DNA of 64,000 nucleotides from Amycolatopsis balhimycina FH 1894 (GTDB taxonomy: Bacteria; Actinomycetota; Actinomycetes; Mycobacteriales; Pseudonocardiaceae). A program made the translations under genes and the position numbers. A model generated the notes under the pieces. It saw nothing but the letters and a program-made list of their open reading frames with translations. It did not search any database and was not told where the DNA came from. The stretch covers positions 9,871,508 to 9,935,507 of the forward strand of contig NZ_KB913037.1 of assembly GCF_000384295.1 (NCBI RefSeq), written 5' to 3'. The number at the start of each line of letters is the position of its first letter. Position 1 is the first letter of the stretch. This document shows positions 35,334-44,228 of this stretch, in pieces.

Positions 35334-36062
35334 TCAGTCGTCCGTCGCGGGCGGGGCGACGACGGCGTCCGGCTGGTCCGCGCGGGATAGCGCCTCGGCG
35401 ACGAACCCGGCCGCCTTCAGCTCCTCGACCAGCTCGCGCAGGAACGCGATCGTCGCCGGACGGCGGTCCGGGGTCGTGGCGACGGCCTGCCGGATCTCCA
35501 TGAACCGTTCGGGGATCACCCGCGTCCCCGGGTGCGCGGCGGCGTAGCCGGTCATCGGACGGCGGATCCCGGCGGCCACCTCCAGGCCGTGGGTCTCGAA
35601 CGCCGTGACGCCGTCCTCGCCGCGCACGACCGTCGCGTGCCGGAGGGTCCTGGTGAGGTACAGGTCGTAGGCGGACCCCTCCTTCACCCCGATCCGCACG
35701 CCCGGACGGTCCACCTCGGCCGGCGAAGCGAAGGGCGAGTCCCGTGGCACGACGTACACGCCTTCGATGACGACGTACGGCGCAGTGAAGGCCACCTCGG
35801 CCGCGCGGGCCGGTTCGACCGCCAGGAACGCGAGGTCGGCGGCGCCCGACGTCAGCGCTTCGAACGACTTGCGGGCCGCGTCGAAGCAGGCGAACTCCAC
35901 GGGGACGGCCAGCCGTGCGGCCACCTCCCGGGCGAGGTCGACCGTGACGCCGCCCGGCTCCGCCGGCGTCCCGTGCGCGAGCACCGGGTTGCCGAGGTTG
36001 ATGGCGGCGCGCAGCGTGCCGGTGGGCGCGAGGTCGGCGGCGACGGCGGAAAGCTCTCCCAT
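35334..36062 (-). CDS. Solute-binding-protein family 3 domain protein, no signal peptide
   Basis: 242 residues matching the periplasmic amino-acid-binding fold (SBP_bac_3). GTLRAAINLGNPVLA begins the fold, then DLAREVAARLAVPVEFACFDAA, the ligand-loop FEALTSGAADLAFLAVEPARA, VVIEGVYVV and IGVKEGSAYDLYLTRTL. No signal peptide or lipobox is visible at ATG 36062, and no convincing upstream start adds one, so the protein appears cytoplasmic. No ABC transporter genes are nearby. Similar signal-less binding domains may act as intracellular sensors or be cyclohexadienyl-dehydratase-like enzymes. The start has no clear Shine-Dalgarno. Confidence 0.8.
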   Translation of the reverse strand: MGELSAVAADLAPTGTLRAAINLGNPVLAHGTPAEPGGVTVDLAREVAARLAVPVEFACFDAARKSFEALTSGAADLAFLAVEPARAAEVAFTAPYVVIEGVYVVPRDSPFASPAEVDRPGVRIGVKEGSAYDLYLTRTLRHATVVRGEDGVTAFETHGLEVAAGIRRPMTGYAAAHPGTRVIPERFMEIRQAVATTPDRRPATIAFLRELVEELKAAGFVAEALSRADQPDAVVAPPATDD

Positions 36063-36111
36063 GATCGGCGACGGTAGTGGTTCGGCCCGGTGGCCGCCCC
36101 GGGGTTGTCGC

Positions 36112-37209
36112 TCACGCCACCGGTGGGTGGTCCGCCGTGGCCAGCTCGAAGACCGTCTCCTGCTGGTAGACCTCGCCCGGCCGGAGCACCGTGCCGGGGA
36201 AGTCCGGGCGGTTCGGGGAGTCCGGGAAGTGCTGGGCTTCGAGCGCGAACCCGGCGCCGCGGTGGTACGGCCGGCCACCGGTGCCGACCAGGTCCGCGGT
36301 GAGGTAGTTGCCCGAATAGAACTGCAGGCCCGGCTCGGTCGTCCACATCGTGAGCAGGCGCCCGGACGCCGGGTCCCACGCCCGGGCGGCGAACGGCGAG
36401 CCGTCGTCGAGCACCCAGTTGTGGTCGTAGCCCTGCCCGATCACCAGCTGGGGGTCGGGCTCGCCGATCCGGGCGCCGATCGGTGTCGCGGTGCGGAAGT
36501 CGAACGGCGTACCTTCTACCGCCGCGGGGTCGCCGGCCGGCAGCAGGCCCTCGTCGGCCGGGCAGAACCGGCTCGCGTTGATCGCCAGCCAGTGCTCGTG
36601 GACGTCCCCGGAGCCTTCGCCGGCCAGGTTCCAGTAGGTGTGGTTGGTCAGGTTGACGACGGTCGGCGCGTCGGTGGTCGCACGGTAGGTGATGCGCAGC
36701 CGGTCGCGGCTGTCGACGCGGTAGGTCACCTCGGTGGTGAGCCGGCCGGGGTAGCCCTGGTCGCCGTCCGGGCTGACCAGGGTGAGCCGCAGCCCGGCGC
36801 CGTCGGCGTCGGCGAACCCGGCCGCCGACCAGACACGCGTGTCGAACCCTTCGGGGCCGCCGTGCAGGCTGTTCTTGCCGTTGTTCACCGGCAGCCGGTG
36901 CTGGACGCCGTCGAGGGTGAAGGTGCCGCCGGCGATCCGGTTGGCGAACCGGCCGATCAGCGCGCCCAGGAAGACCCGCGCCGCGTCAGGCCGGTTGTTG
37001 GCGACGTACCCGTCGAGGGTGGGGAAGCCGAGGACGACATTGCCCGGCCGCCCGTCGCGGTCCGGCGCTTCCAGCGACTGGAGCACGCCGCCGTAGTCGA
37101 GGACGCGGACGGTCAGCCCGCCGGGCCGGCCCAGGGTGTACCGGTGGACGTCCGCGTCGCCGGCGCGGCCGAAGAACTCCCGGGTGGGTTCGGGCAGGGA
37201 TCCGGTCAT
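36112..37209 (-). CDS. galM: Aldose 1-epimerase (galactose mutarotase)
   Basis: 365-residue enzyme interconverting alpha and beta anomers of aldohexoses. It shows YGGVLQSLEAPDRDG, GRFANRIAGGTFTLDG near residue 90, NNGKNSLHGGPEGFD with the substrate-binding His, the catalytic base region NLTNHTYWNLAG with the conserved His near residue 186, and the C-terminal FALEAQHFPDSPN bearing the catalytic Glu. There is no signal peptide. GGAGG precedes the ATG at 37209, and a 20-bp LacI-type operator lies 18 bp upstream, so expression is probably sugar-controlled, possibly by the same kind of regulator as the GH43 gene. Confidence 0.93.
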   Translation of the reverse strand: MTGSLPEPTREFFGRAGDADVHRYTLGRPGGLTVRVLDYGGVLQSLEAPDRDGRPGNVVLGFPTLDGYVANNRPDAARVFLGALIGRFANRIAGGTFTLDGVQHRLPVNNGKNSLHGGPEGFDTRVWSAAGFADADGAGLRLTLVSPDGDQGYPGRLTTEVTYRVDSRDRLRITYRATTDAPTVVNLTNHTYWNLAGEGSGDVHEHWLAINASRFCPADEGLLPAGDPAAVEGTPFDFRTATPIGARIGEPDPQLVIGQGYDHNWVLDDGSPFAARAWDPASGRLLTMWTTEPGLQFYSGNYLTADLVGTGGRPYHRGAGFALEAQHFPDSPNRPDFPGTVLRPGEVYQQETVFELATADHPPVA

Positions 37210-37226
37210 CGGGAAGTCCTCCAAGC

Positions 37227-37246
37227 GGCTGTTAGCGCTAACAGCC
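37227..37246. promoter_or_regulatory. LacI-family operator upstream of galM
   Basis: Perfect 20-bp palindrome GGCTGTTAGCGCTAACAGCC, 18 bp before the galM ATG. The core GTTAGCGCTAAC resembles the GTTAACGTTAAC core in front of the GH43 gene. Confidence 0.8.
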
Positions 37247-37332
37247 CGTGAAGACTCTAGGTTCGCGGGCACGCACGGTCAAGGGACGCCCGCTCCCGGG
37301 GCACGAGCGCGCGGGAGCCGCGGCAGTGGTGT

Positions 37333-37381
37333 CCTGAATGACTCATTCAGGGCGTGGGAGGTCCTGAATGAGTCATTCAGG
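37333..37381. repeat. Tandem pair of CCTGAATGA-N-TCATTCAGG palindromes
   Basis: Two 19-bp palindromes, CCTGAATGACTCATTCAGG (37333-37351) and CCTGAATGAGTCATTCAGG (37363-37381), are spaced 30 bp start to start with similar flanks (GTCCTGAATG). They lie downstream of the PucR-type gene (stop 37405) and upstream of galM on the same strand. They could be a terminator or a dispersed repeat. A loosely related stretch is seen at 60534-60548. Confidence 0.75.
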
Positions 37382-37404
37382 ACGTAGGCGGACGGAGCGC
37401 GCTG

Positions 37405-38652
37405 TCAGCGTTCGCCGGCCGGCGGGCGGGTGCCCAGCAGCCGGTGGGCACGCAGCGCCATCTGGATCTCCAGCCGCTTCGCCGGGTCCGCCAGCCGGTC
37501 GCCGAACAGGTCGGTCAGCTGGCTCACCCGGTAGCGGACCGTCTGGGGGTGGATGCCGAGTGCCTGCGCGATGTCCGGGGTGTTCCCGTTGTGCTCCAGC
37601 CAGCTCAGCAACGTCTCCGACAGCCGGGTCTGCTGCTTCACCGTCAAGGTCTCGAAGGGAGCGAGCACCTTCGCCGACAGCTCGTCCAGCAGGAACCGGT
37701 CGGCCAGCAGCCAGTGCGTTGCCAGGTGGTCGGCCGTGTGCGTCACCGGGTCGTCGCCGGCCAGGCCGCGGCGGACCAGGTCCAGCGTGCGGCGGGCCCA
37801 CAGGAGCGACGTCGCCGCGTCGGCCGGGTGGACGCGGGGGCCGACCGCCGCGCGCCAGCCCGGCAGGCGGCCTTCGAGCCCGCGCAGGTCGCGGTCCGGG
37901 TTCGGGGTCAGCAGGCAGGGTTCGGGGCCGTCGACGTCGACCAGCACGTCGTCGGCGACCTGCGGCGACGGCGGCGGTTGCTGCTCGGTCCGCGGGTCGA
38001 GGGCGACGACGGTGACCCACTCCGGCATGGTCCACTGCGCGGCCTTGGCCATCGTCGCGAGTGTCGCGGGGGACGACGGCGGGCCGGCGAGCAGCAGTTC
38101 GAACAACCGGCGCCGCCGCCGGTCGAGCGTGCCCGTCGCCATCGCCTGCGCCAGTGTGTATCCCTCGACCGAGTACGACGAAATCTCTTCCACGTAAGCG
38201 AAAATGGCTTCCGCGCCGACGCAGAGCACCGCCGCCGGGAAACGGTGAGCCTGGCCCAGTTCGGCGATGTAACGCCACGCAGCCCGGCCGCCCGCGCGGT
38301 AGGCGGCCTGCAGCGAGTTGAGGCTGCCGCCGTCGTGGTGAACGCGCTTTCCGACCTCCACGAACAGTTTCGCCCAGTTGTCCTGAGTGGACGCCAGCTC
38401 TTCGATGCTGTCGATGCAGCTGAGCACCGCCTGCTCGATGGCCAGCACGATCATCCTGCCGAACTCGCCTTCGAGGGGCTTGGCGTACTCGGGCACGGCC
38501 CGCTGAATCTCTTCGAGGATCCGCCGGGCGAGCTGGTCGGCGTGCGGCCGGAACCGCGGCGCGAGCTCCGTCGGCAGCGAGCACCACAGCTGCCGCGCGC
38601 GGCCGGTGCCCCTCGGGTGCGGGACCGCCGCCTGCGTGATCGTCCGGGTCAT
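37405..38652 (-). CDS. PucR/CdaR-family transcriptional regulator
   Basis: 415 residues. The N-terminal helical sensory region (1-180; LARRILEEIQRAVPEY, SLNSLQAAYRAGGRAAWRYI) is followed by a GGDEF-like degenerate middle domain. The C-terminal PucR HTH (about 345-410) has LSETLLSWLEHNGNTPDIA then HPQTVRYRVSQLTDLFG. The ATG at 38652 (MTRTIT) was chosen over a TTG three codons upstream. It is divergent from the MMPL gene at 38936 and clearly paralogous to the regulator at 55979-57187; the pair brackets the lipid locus. It is a plausible regulator of that locus, but no operator was identified in the 283-bp gap. Confidence 0.88.
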   Translation of the reverse strand: MTRTITQAAVPHPRGTGRARQLWCSLPTELAPRFRPHADQLARRILEEIQRAVPEYAKPLEGEFGRMIVLAIEQAVLSCIDSIEELASTQDNWAKLFVEVGKRVHHDGGSLNSLQAAYRAGGRAAWRYIAELGQAHRFPAAVLCVGAEAIFAYVEEISSYSVEGYTLAQAMATGTLDRRRRRLFELLLAGPPSSPATLATMAKAAQWTMPEWVTVVALDPRTEQQPPPSPQVADDVLVDVDGPEPCLLTPNPDRDLRGLEGRLPGWRAAVGPRVHPADAATSLLWARRTLDLVRRGLAGDDPVTHTADHLATHWLLADRFLLDELSAKVLAPFETLTVKQQTRLSETLLSWLEHNGNTPDIAQALGIHPQTVRYRVSQLTDLFGDRLADPAKRLEIQMALRAHRLLGTRPPAGER

Positions 38653-38935
38653 GGCACACAACCCCTTCGCCGCACCTCGTGGAAAGGCCGCGCCTTCGTC
38701 GGCGCGGAGGTCATGTACTCACACGGGATCGGACTTGGCAACCGCCACCCCTGCGCGGAGATCGGGTTCTGTCACCCCCGGGTCAATGGCCGCACCGGCA
38801 TTTGTCACGCGCCCGACAAACTCCGGAACACTCACAGCGGCACGGGTTTCCGCACCCCGATTTGTGAACCGGGACGGTATCTTCGCCCGCCTTCCCGGAG
38901 TTAGCGTGATCAACCCGGCACGCGGGAGGAGACGG

Positions 38936-40987
38936 ATGACGACGCTCGTTTCGTGGTGCTTCCGCCGCGCCGGCGTGGTCGCCGCGCTGTGGCTGGTGGC
39001 GCTGGGCGGGCTCGGGTTCGCGGCGCTGCACGCCGGCGCGGCCTTCCGCGACACGGTGGACCTGCCCGCCGCGGACAGCACGGCGGCGGCGAACCTGCTG
39101 CGCGGCAGCGGCGCGGCCGGCGCCGGGGAACAGGTCGTCGTCCGCACGCCGGACGGGCCGGTCGACAGCGGCGCCGGTCGCGCCCGGCTCGACGCGCTCG
39201 CCGCCCGGCTGGCGACGATCCCGCACGTCGTCGCGGTCACCCCGCCACCCGGCCGGGTTTCCGCCGACCGGGCCACCGCGGTGCTCACCGTGCGGTTCGA
39301 CGCGCCGGCCGCGGACCTCGGGCAGGGCACGGCCGACGCGTTCGCGGCCGTCGTCCGCGACGCCGCCGGCCTCACCGCCGGGGCGTCCGGCGAGCTCGCC
39401 GCGATGACGGCGGCCGCGCCGGACCTGGGCAACGCCGGGATCGGCCTGCTCGCCGCGGCCCTGGTGCTGCTGGTGACCTTCGGCTCGCTGACCTGCGTGC
39501 TGCTCCCGGTCCTCACCGCCGCGGTTTCGGTCGGCTGCGCGCTGGCCGCCGTGACACTGGTGTCGCACGTCATGACCGTCCCGAAGATCAGCACCGAAAT
39601 CGCCGCGCTGCTGGGGCTCGGCGTCGGCGTCGACTACGCGCTGTTCGTGCTCAGCCGCTACCGGCAGGGCCGCCGGGACGGCGCCGAACCGGCGGCGGCG
39701 CTGGCCGTCGCGGCCGCGACCTCCGGCCGCAGCGTGGTCTTCGCCGGGCTCACCGTGTGCGTGTCGCTGGCCGGGATGCTGACCGTCGGCCTGCCGTTCC
39801 TGAACGGGATCGCGGTCGCCGCCGCCGTATCGGTGCTGCTGACCGGGTTCGCCGCGCTGACGCTGCTTCCCGCGCTGCTGCGGCCGGTCGCCCGCCGGAT
39901 GCGCGTCCGGCCCGGCTCGGGCGGCGGCCGCTGGGCCCGGCTCGCGCGGTCGGTGACCGCCCGGCCCGGGCCGTACACGGTGACCGCGCTGCTGGTCGTG
40001 GCCGTGCTCGCGCTGCCGATGACCGGGCTGCGGCTCGGTGTGCCGGACGCCGCGTCGGACCCGCCCGGCAGCGTCACGCGGACCGCCGCCGAACTGCTGG
40101 AAGCGGGCTTCGGGCCGGGCGCGGACGCCCCGCTGCTGGTGGTCGGGACCGGCGGTTCGCCGGGCATGCTCCGGGAGGCGCTGCTCGCGAGCGCCGACGT
40201 CGGCCCGGCCGCCGCGCTGCCCGGCGGTCGCTGGCTGCTCACGGTGGTCCCGAGGACCGCGCCCGACGATCCGGCCACCGGCGAACTGCTGGCCTCGACG
40301 CGGGTGATGGCCACCGTCGTCGGCAGCCCGGACGCGCACGTCGGCGGGGCCGTCGCGGCCCGGGCCGACTTCTCGGCGGCGATCACCGCGCGGCTGCCGC
40401 TGTTCTTCGCCGGTGTCGTCGGCATTTCGGTGCTGCTGCTGGCCTGGGTGTTCCGCAGCGTGCTGATCCCGCTGACCGCGGCGGTGATGAACCTGCTGAC
40501 CGCGGCCGCGACGACCGGCGCGGTCGTCTTCGCCTTCGGCGGCCCGATCGAGCCGTACCTGCCGGTGTTCCTGTTCGCCGGGTTGTTCGGGCTGTCGATG
40601 GACTACGAGGTCTTCCTCATCGCCCGCATCCAGGAAGCGTGGCGCCGCCATGGTGACACGCGGGCGGCGGTGGTCGACGGCGTCGCGGCGACCGGCCGCA
40701 CCATCACCGCCGCCGCGCTGATCATGGCGCTGGTGTTCGTGTCGTTCGCCTTCGTCGACGCCCGAGTCGTGCGGGAGGCGGGGGCCGGGCTGACCGTCGC
40801 CGTGCTCCTGGACGCGGTCGTCGTCCGGTGCGTGCTCGTCCCGGCGGTGATGGCCCGCTTCGGCGCGGCGAACTGGTGGTTCCCCGGCCGGTCGCCGAAG
40901 TCCGTGAATGGCACATTCACGGACTTGAAGTCCCTCGATGTGCCATTCACGGACTTCGACCGGGACGCGCAGAGGAGTGCGCGGTGA
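38936..40987 (+). CDS. MMPL-family (RND) lipid transporter
   Basis: 683-residue transporter with about 12 membrane helices and two extracytoplasmic loops (about residues 35-165 and 385-480). The two proton-relay Asp-Tyr pairs characteristic of MmpL3-like proteins are present: GVDYALFVLSRY (about residue 234) and SMDYEVFLIARI (about residue 559). GGAGGAGACGG precedes the ATG. The last ~25 residues (KSVNGTFTDLKSLDVPFTDF) are encoded by a hairpin repeat and look foreign to the family. The stop overlaps the following MFS start (GTGA). Its position before fadD32-like and PKS genes suggests export of the lipid product. Confidence 0.9.
   Translation: MTTLVSWCFRRAGVVAALWLVALGGLGFAALHAGAAFRDTVDLPAADSTAAANLLRGSGAAGAGEQVVVRTPDGPVDSGAGRARLDALAARLATIPHVVAVTPPPGRVSADRATAVLTVRFDAPAADLGQGTADAFAAVVRDAAGLTAGASGELAAMTAAAPDLGNAGIGLLAAALVLLVTFGSLTCVLLPVLTAAVSVGCALAAVTLVSHVMTVPKISTEIAALLGLGVGVDYALFVLSRYRQGRRDGAEPAAALAVAAATSGRSVVFAGLTVCVSLAGMLTVGLPFLNGIAVAAAVSVLLTGFAALTLLPALLRPVARRMRVRPGSGGGRWARLARSVTARPGPYTVTALLVVAVLALPMTGLRLGVPDAASDPPGSVTRTAAELLEAGFGPGADAPLLVVGTGGSPGMLREALLASADVGPAAALPGGRWLLTVVPRTAPDDPATGELLASTRVMATVVGSPDAHVGGAVAARADFSAAITARLPLFFAGVVGISVLLLAWVFRSVLIPLTAAVMNLLTAAATTGAVVFAFGGPIEPYLPVFLFAGLFGLSMDYEVFLIARIQEAWRRHGDTRAAVVDGVAATGRTITAAALIMALVFVSFAFVDARVVREAGAGLTVAVLLDAVVVRCVLVPAVMARFGAANWWFPGRSPKSVNGTFTDLKSLDVPFTDFDRDAQRSAR
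40897..40957. repeat. Hairpin repeat (family B) inside the MMPL 3' end
   Basis: Imperfect inverted repeat with arms beginning GAAGTCCGTGAATGGCACAT and ending with the complement near 40957. The left arm is itself locally palindromic (GTGAATGGCACATTCAC). It is related to the 54321-54371 element (GTGAATGGCACATTGAGG). It lies in frame and encodes the last part of the transporter. Confidence 0.75.
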
Positions 40988-42384
40988 ACGCGCGGGCCGG
41001 GACGCTGGTGCTGATCGCGCTCGGGGCGTTCGTCACGACGCTGGACAACACGATCGTCGCCGCGGGCGCGCCGTCGATCGCCCGTGACCTCGCCCTCGGC
41101 CTCGGGGCTCTGCAGTGGGTCGCGCTCGGCTACATGCTGCCGTTCGCCGGGTTGCTGCTGGTGGCGGGCGCGCTGGTCGATCGCTGGGGCCGGCGCCGGA
41201 CGCTGCCGGCCGCCCTGTTCGCCTTCGGCGCCGGCGCGGCCGTGGGCGGGCTGGCCGGTTCGGTGGGGCTGCTGGTCGCTGCCCGGGCGGTGCAAGGCGC
41301 GGCGGCCGCGTTCCTGGTGCCCGCGCTGCTGAGCCTGCTTCGGACGAACCTCGACGCCCGCGGCCGGACGCTCGGCGCCGCGGTGTGGACCGCCTGCCTC
41401 GCGGCCGCGCTGGCCCTCGGCCCGGCGCTCGGCGGGATGCTGAGCGCTTCCCTCGGCTGGGGCTGGATCTTCTTCGTCAACCTCCCGTTCGTGGCGGCGA
41501 TGCTCGCCCTGCTGCCCGTGGCCACCCGGGCCGGCGAGACCGCGGCCGCGACCCGCGCGCCGCCCCTCGGCGCGATGGCCGCCGTGACGGCGTGCCTGGT
41601 CCTGCTCACCGCGGCCCTGGTCCGGCCGTGGCCCGGGAGCGAGCTGCCGTCGCTCGCCGCGGCCGCCGTGCTCGGTGCCGGGTTCGCGCTCCGTGAGCGG
41701 CGGGCCGCGGACCGGCTGGTGCCCGCCGCCCTGACCGGGAACGCGGTGTTCCTCGGCGCGCTCGTCGTGCAACTGCTGTGGGGACTGGGGATTTCCGGCG
41801 TCTTCTTCTTCACGCCCCTGCTGCATCAGGAGTTCCTCGGGCTCGGTCCGGTCGGTGCCGGGCTGCCGCTCGTTCTCGTGGCGGTGGCGGTCATGGCCGC
41901 GACGCCGCTGGTCGCGCCGTCCGTGACCCACTTCGGTCCACATCGGACAGTCGCGGGCGGGCTGGCGGTGGTCGGTGCCGGGCTGCTCGCCCTGGCCGCG
42001 GTGAACCACATCCCGGAACTGCTTCCGCGCGTCCCGGGAATGGTGCTGATCGGGGCGGGTTCGGCCTTCACCGTCCCGCTGACGTCGCATGCGCTGGACG
42101 TCGTCGCCGAACGCAATTCCGGCGCGGCGTCCGGGCTGCTCACCGCGTCCCGGGAACTTTCCAGCGCGCTCGGCGTGGCGCTGATCGGCGCCGTGCTGAC
42201 CGCGGTGCGCGGGCTGCGGCTCGACGCGGGGACGGCGCCCGGGGCGGCCCTGGCCGGCGGCTACACCGCCGGTCTGCTCACCGCCGCCGGGCTGACGCTC
42301 GCCGGTGCCCTGCTGGCCGTCCGCGTGTTGCGGGAACGGCGTCCCGTTTCTTCGTCGCCCCATGACAAACGCGCGGTCCCCTGA
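40984..42384 (+). CDS. MFS transporter, DHA2 (EmrB-like) family
   Basis: 466-residue exporter with about 14 predicted helices. It has the family signatures GAFVTTLDNTIVAAGAPSIARDL (motif D1), LVDRWGRRRTLPAALFAFG (motif A) and RAVQGAAAAFLVPALLSLL, and the C-terminal ERNSGAASGLLTASRELSSALGVAL. The GTG at 40984 overlaps the MMPL stop by 4 bp, so the two transporters are co-translated. The substrate is unknown; it may export a precursor or give resistance. The next gene begins 92 bp downstream. Confidence 0.9.
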   Translation: MNARAGTLVLIALGAFVTTLDNTIVAAGAPSIARDLALGLGALQWVALGYMLPFAGLLLVAGALVDRWGRRRTLPAALFAFGAGAAVGGLAGSVGLLVAARAVQGAAAAFLVPALLSLLRTNLDARGRTLGAAVWTACLAAALALGPALGGMLSASLGWGWIFFVNLPFVAAMLALLPVATRAGETAAATRAPPLGAMAAVTACLVLLTAALVRPWPGSELPSLAAAAVLGAGFALRERRAADRLVPAALTGNAVFLGALVVQLLWGLGISGVFFFTPLLHQEFLGLGPVGAGLPLVLVAVAVMAATPLVAPSVTHFGPHRTVAGGLAVVGAGLLALAAVNHIPELLPRVPGMVLIGAGSAFTVPLTSHALDVVAERNSGAASGLLTASRELSSALGVALIGAVLTAVRGLRLDAGTAPGAALAGGYTAGLLTAAGLTLAGALLAVRVLRERRPVSSSPHDKRAVP

Positions 42385-42476
42385 TCCGTTTCCCGATGAG
42401 TATCCGAGTTCGCCCCGTTGACAACCGCACCGGCGCGGTTATCCACTGCGCCGGCAAACGCTCTCTGCGAGGAGCC

Positions 42477-44228
42477 ATGGAAACCATTTCCCAGCCGGTT
42501 CCCCTCACCGGCGAAGCAGCTGACGGCGGCGAGTCGTTCGCGACCCTGCTGGGCCACTGGGCGCGCCGCCTCGGCGACCGCGTCGCGGTGACCTACCTGG
42601 ACCACCGGGCCGGCACGGACGGCCGGGCGGTCACGCTCACGTGGCGCGAACTCGATCAGCGGGTCGACGCGGTCGCCGCGCGACTGTCCGAACTGGCCGG
42701 TCCCGGTGACCGGGCGGCGGTGCTGGCCGGGCAGTCCGCCGACTACGCCGTCGCGTTCCTCGGCGCGCTCCGGGCCGGGCTGGTCGCCGTGCCGCTGTTC
42801 GCCCCGGGCCTGCCGGGGCACGAGGGCCGCCTGGCCGCGGCGCTCGCCGACTGCGGCCCGCGCGTCGTGCTGACCACGGCCGCGGAAACCGGTCCGGTCA
42901 CCGGGTTCCTCGCCGGTGCGGGCGTGGCACCGGCCGTGGTCGCCGTCGACACCGTGCCCCTGGTCGCTCCCGGGACGCCCGACTGGCCCACGCCGGATCC
43001 CGGTGACCCGGCGTACCTGCAGTACACGTCGGGTTCCACGCGTTCGCCGGCCGGGGTCGTGCTGACGCACCGCAACGTGCTCGCCAACGCCCGCCAGGCG
43101 TGTGCCGCCTACGGTGCCGAGAGCGGGACGACGTCGACGGTGAGCTGGCTGCCGCTGTTCCACGACATGGGGCTCATCCTGGGCATCGGCGCGCCGATGG
43201 CCGGCGGCCTGGCTTCGGTGCTGATGGACCCGCTGGCGTTCCTCGAACGCCCCGCGCGGTGGTTGCAGGCGCTCTCGGCCAGCCCGGGCGGGATCAGCGC
43301 GGCGCCCAACTTCGCCTACGCCTACTGCGCGTCACGCGTGACCGAAGCCGAGAAGAACTACCTGGAGCTGAGCCGGGTCGTCTCGCTGATCAACGGCAGC
43401 GAACCGGTGCTGCCGGCCACGATCGCGAAGTTCCACGACGCCTTCGCCGAGTGCGGGCTGCCGCCGGAGGTCCATCGGTCCTCCTACGGTCTGGCCGAAG
43501 CCACCGTCCTGGTTTCCGTCACGGACGCCGGGAAGCCACCCCGGCAGGTCACGTTCGACCGGGACCGGCTCGCCGCCGGCCACGCCGAGCCGGCCCGGCC
43601 CGGCGTCTCCGCCACGACGCTCGTCTCGTGTGGACACCCGGTCGGCCAGCTCGTGCGGATCGCCGACCCCGCGACCGGGGAACTCGCCGAAGCCGGTGCG
43701 GTGGGCGAGATCCGGGTCAGCGGCCCGAACGTCGGCCGTGGTTACTGGGGACGGGCCGAAGCGTCGGCGGCCACTTTCGACCTGCCGCCGCGCGACCCCG
43801 GCACCGGCGAGGGCTGGCTCGCGACCGGCGACCTCGGCGTGCTCTTCGACGGCGAGCTGTTCGTGACCGGCCGCCTGAAGGACCTGGTCGTCGTCGACGG
43901 CCGCAACCACTACCCGCAGGACATCGAGCAGACGGTGGAGGCGCACCCGGCGGTCCGGCCGCATTCCGCCGCGGCCTTCGCGATCGACAGCGGCGACGGG
44001 GAAGCCGCGGTCGTCGTCCTGGAACGGGCCAAGGACACCGAAGCCGACGTCGTCGCGGCGACGGCGGCGCTGCGGGCGGCGGTGTCGGCCGGGCACGGCC
44101 TGCGCCTGCACGACGTCGTCTTCCTGCCGCCCGGCGAGGTGCCACGCACCTCGAGCGGCAAGATCAGCCGGGCCCGGTGCCGGGAGTCCTATCTGGACGG
44201 CTCACTCGCCGCGCGGCGGCTCGGATGA
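42477..44228 (+). CDS. Fatty-acyl-AMP ligase (FadD32-like FAAL)
   Basis: 583-residue long-chain fatty-acid adenylating enzyme that makes acyl-AMP and transfers the acyl chain to a PKS carrier. It has SFATLLGHWARRLGDRVAVTYLD, the P-loop YTSGSTRSPAGVVLTH near residue 183, SWLPLFHDMGLI, HRSSYGLAEATVLVS, GYWGR, ATGDLGVLFDGELFVTGRLKDLVVVDGRNHYPQDIE and the C-terminal TSSGKISR. This is the FAAL rather than CoA-ligase pattern. The ATG at 42477 (METISQ) follows GAGGAG; an upstream ATG at 42396 lacks one. The stop overlaps the PKS start (ATGA), matching the fadD32-pks13 pairing of mycobacteria. Confidence 0.93.
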   Translation: METISQPVPLTGEAADGGESFATLLGHWARRLGDRVAVTYLDHRAGTDGRAVTLTWRELDQRVDAVAARLSELAGPGDRAAVLAGQSADYAVAFLGALRAGLVAVPLFAPGLPGHEGRLAAALADCGPRVVLTTAAETGPVTGFLAGAGVAPAVVAVDTVPLVAPGTPDWPTPDPGDPAYLQYTSGSTRSPAGVVLTHRNVLANARQACAAYGAESGTTSTVSWLPLFHDMGLILGIGAPMAGGLASVLMDPLAFLERPARWLQALSASPGGISAAPNFAYAYCASRVTEAEKNYLELSRVVSLINGSEPVLPATIAKFHDAFAECGLPPEVHRSSYGLAEATVLVSVTDAGKPPRQVTFDRDRLAAGHAEPARPGVSATTLVSCGHPVGQLVRIADPATGELAEAGAVGEIRVSGPNVGRGYWGRAEASAATFDLPPRDPGTGEGWLATGDLGVLFDGELFVTGRLKDLVVVDGRNHYPQDIEQTVEAHPAVRPHSAAAFAIDSGDGEAAVVVLERAKDTEADVVAATAALRAAVSAGHGLRLHDVVFLPPGEVPRTSSGKISRARCRESYLDGSLAARRLG

